From Spartobacteria bacterium (lineage in GTDB: Bacteria > Verrucomicrobiota > Verrucomicrobiia > Chthoniobacterales > Chthoniobacteraceae), in the NCBI GenBank assembly GCA_021324395.1, contig JAJPJG010000051.1:1-64000 (forward strand): 64,000 bases of DNA, read 5' to 3'. The notes under the pieces are model-generated. The model saw only the letters and a list, made by a program, of their open reading frames with translations. It searched no databases and had not been told where the DNA came from. Below, piece by piece: positions 63,415 through 64,000 of the stretch (position 1 is its first letter; every line of letters begins with the position of its first letter). Made by a program: the position numbers and the translations under genes.

Positions 63415-64000
63415 ATGTCGCTTCTCATCAAAAACGGCGAGATCGTCACCGCGGACGCGCGCTACGTCGCGGATATTTTCTGCGAAGACGAAACGATCAC
63501 GCGCATTGACCGCGACATCGCCGCGCCGCCTGACTGTGAGGTGATCGATGCCAGCGGAAAATATGTGTTTCCGGGTTTCATCGACCCGCATGTGCATATT
63601 TATCTGCCGTTCATGGGGACGTATGCGAAGGACACGCACGAGACGGCTAGCAAGGCTGCACTCGTCGGCGGCACGACGACTTTCATCGAGATGATCTGCC
63701 CGGCGCGCGGCGACAAGCCGCTCGAGGCATTCGAGCTCTGGCTCGGAAAAGCGCAGGGCGCGAGCGCGTGCGACTTCACGTTTCACATGGGCGTGACGCG
63801 TTACGACGATGAAGCGCAGGGCGATTTCGAGGAAATCGTCCGGCGCGGGGTCGCGAGCTTCAAAGTGTTCCTGGCTTACAAAGGCGCGTTCGGTGTGACC
63901 GACGAGGAGTTATACAAAACGCTGACTCTCGCAAAGCGGCTCGGCGTGATCACCACGGCGCATTGCGAGAACGCAGATTTGGTTTTGGAGCTTCAGCGCA
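63415..64000 (+). CDS. hydA: Dihydropyrimidinase/hydantoinase (partial, runs off right edge)
   Basis: 195 residues are visible from ATG 63415 to the window end. Amidohydrolase-fold enzyme with the metal motif GFIDPHVHIYLPF, the carboxylated lysine region GVASFKVFLAYKG, and TTAHCEN, a later metal His site. Family members hydrolyse dihydrouracil, dihydrothymine or hydantoins. The C-terminal half, including the last metal Asp, lies outside the window, so the family choice rests on the N-terminal half. Confidence 0.85.
   Translation, partial: MSLLIKNGEIVTADARYVADIFCEDETITRIDRDIAAPPDCEVIDASGKYVFPGFIDPHVHIYLPFMGTYAKDTHETASKAALVGGTTTFIEMICPARGDKPLEAFELWLGKAQGASACDFTFHMGVTRYDDEAQGDFEEIVRRGVASFKVFLAYKGAFGVTDEELYKTLTLAKRLGVITTAHCENADLVLELQR

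Overview
The window is GC-rich bacterial DNA, densely packed with genes on both strands. The gene set points to a Verrucomicrobiota-type bacterium, possibly of the Chthoniobacter/Spartobacteria kind. Supporting signs are a TIGR04073-like exosortase-associated protein, large secreted beta-helix proteins, a lipase-maturation-factor-like protein, a Pur-alpha-like protein and intergenic islands of short repeated words. This placement is inference from gene content; no rRNA or tRNA gene was seen.

Layout. Positions 1-3460 (minus) hold most of a very large secreted protein made of two tandem beta-helix plus Ig-like modules; it runs off the left edge. gyrB (3701-6208, minus) and a trehalose synthase-maltokinase fusion (6489-9785, plus) follow. 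From 20718 down to 9788 lies one tightly coupled minus-strand operon: carboxyltransferase 5S-like subunit, methylmalonyl-CoA mutase small and large subunits, MeaB, epimerase, carboxyltransferase 12S-like subunit, a 63-residue OadG-tail-like protein, biotin carrier and CoA-transferase. Together they can interconvert pyruvate, oxaloacetate, methylmalonyl-CoA, succinyl-CoA and propionyl-CoA, as in the Wood-Werkman cycle. rluD and a family 4 uracil-DNA glycosylase come next. They are followed by an ExbB/ExbD/TonB-like operon (22532-26140) whose ExbD-like protein has Asn in place of the proton-carrying Asp.

From 26109 to 55394 the genes are mostly housekeeping: lipase maturation factor-like protein, guaB, an AddB-like nuclease, YihY, clpB, OmpA-like protein, YdcF, a second beta-helix protein, ppdK, a Pur-alpha-like protein, rnr, eda, aldo/keto reductase, rlmD, TerC, a sugar dehydrogenase-like protein, a PAS-SpoIIE phosphatase, folD, an acyltransferase, ubiX and a DEAD-box helicase.

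The accessory part is 55395-59454. Directly after the helicase gene sits an array of palindromic ACCNNGGT cores, thirteen of them spaced exactly 21 bp apart and a fourteenth at 22 bp. Then come a non-coding stretch, a lone secreted protein flanked by inverted 11-bp repeats that contain integron-like core sites, a beta-propeller glycosidase-like gene, a Gly/Thr-rich secreted protein, a secreted MsrB and a truncated glycosidase fragment. The window ends with a class III cyclase-domain protein, a LysM lipoprotein, a PPK2 kinase, a secreted unknown and the start of a dihydropyrimidinase/hydantoinase gene.

The most unusual features are the 21-bp palindrome array, the ExbD-like protein lacking its Asp, the cassette-like orphan gene, and the transcarboxylase-type operon with leftover decarboxylase-pump parts. 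All positions come from reading the sequence; no database search or computation was run.
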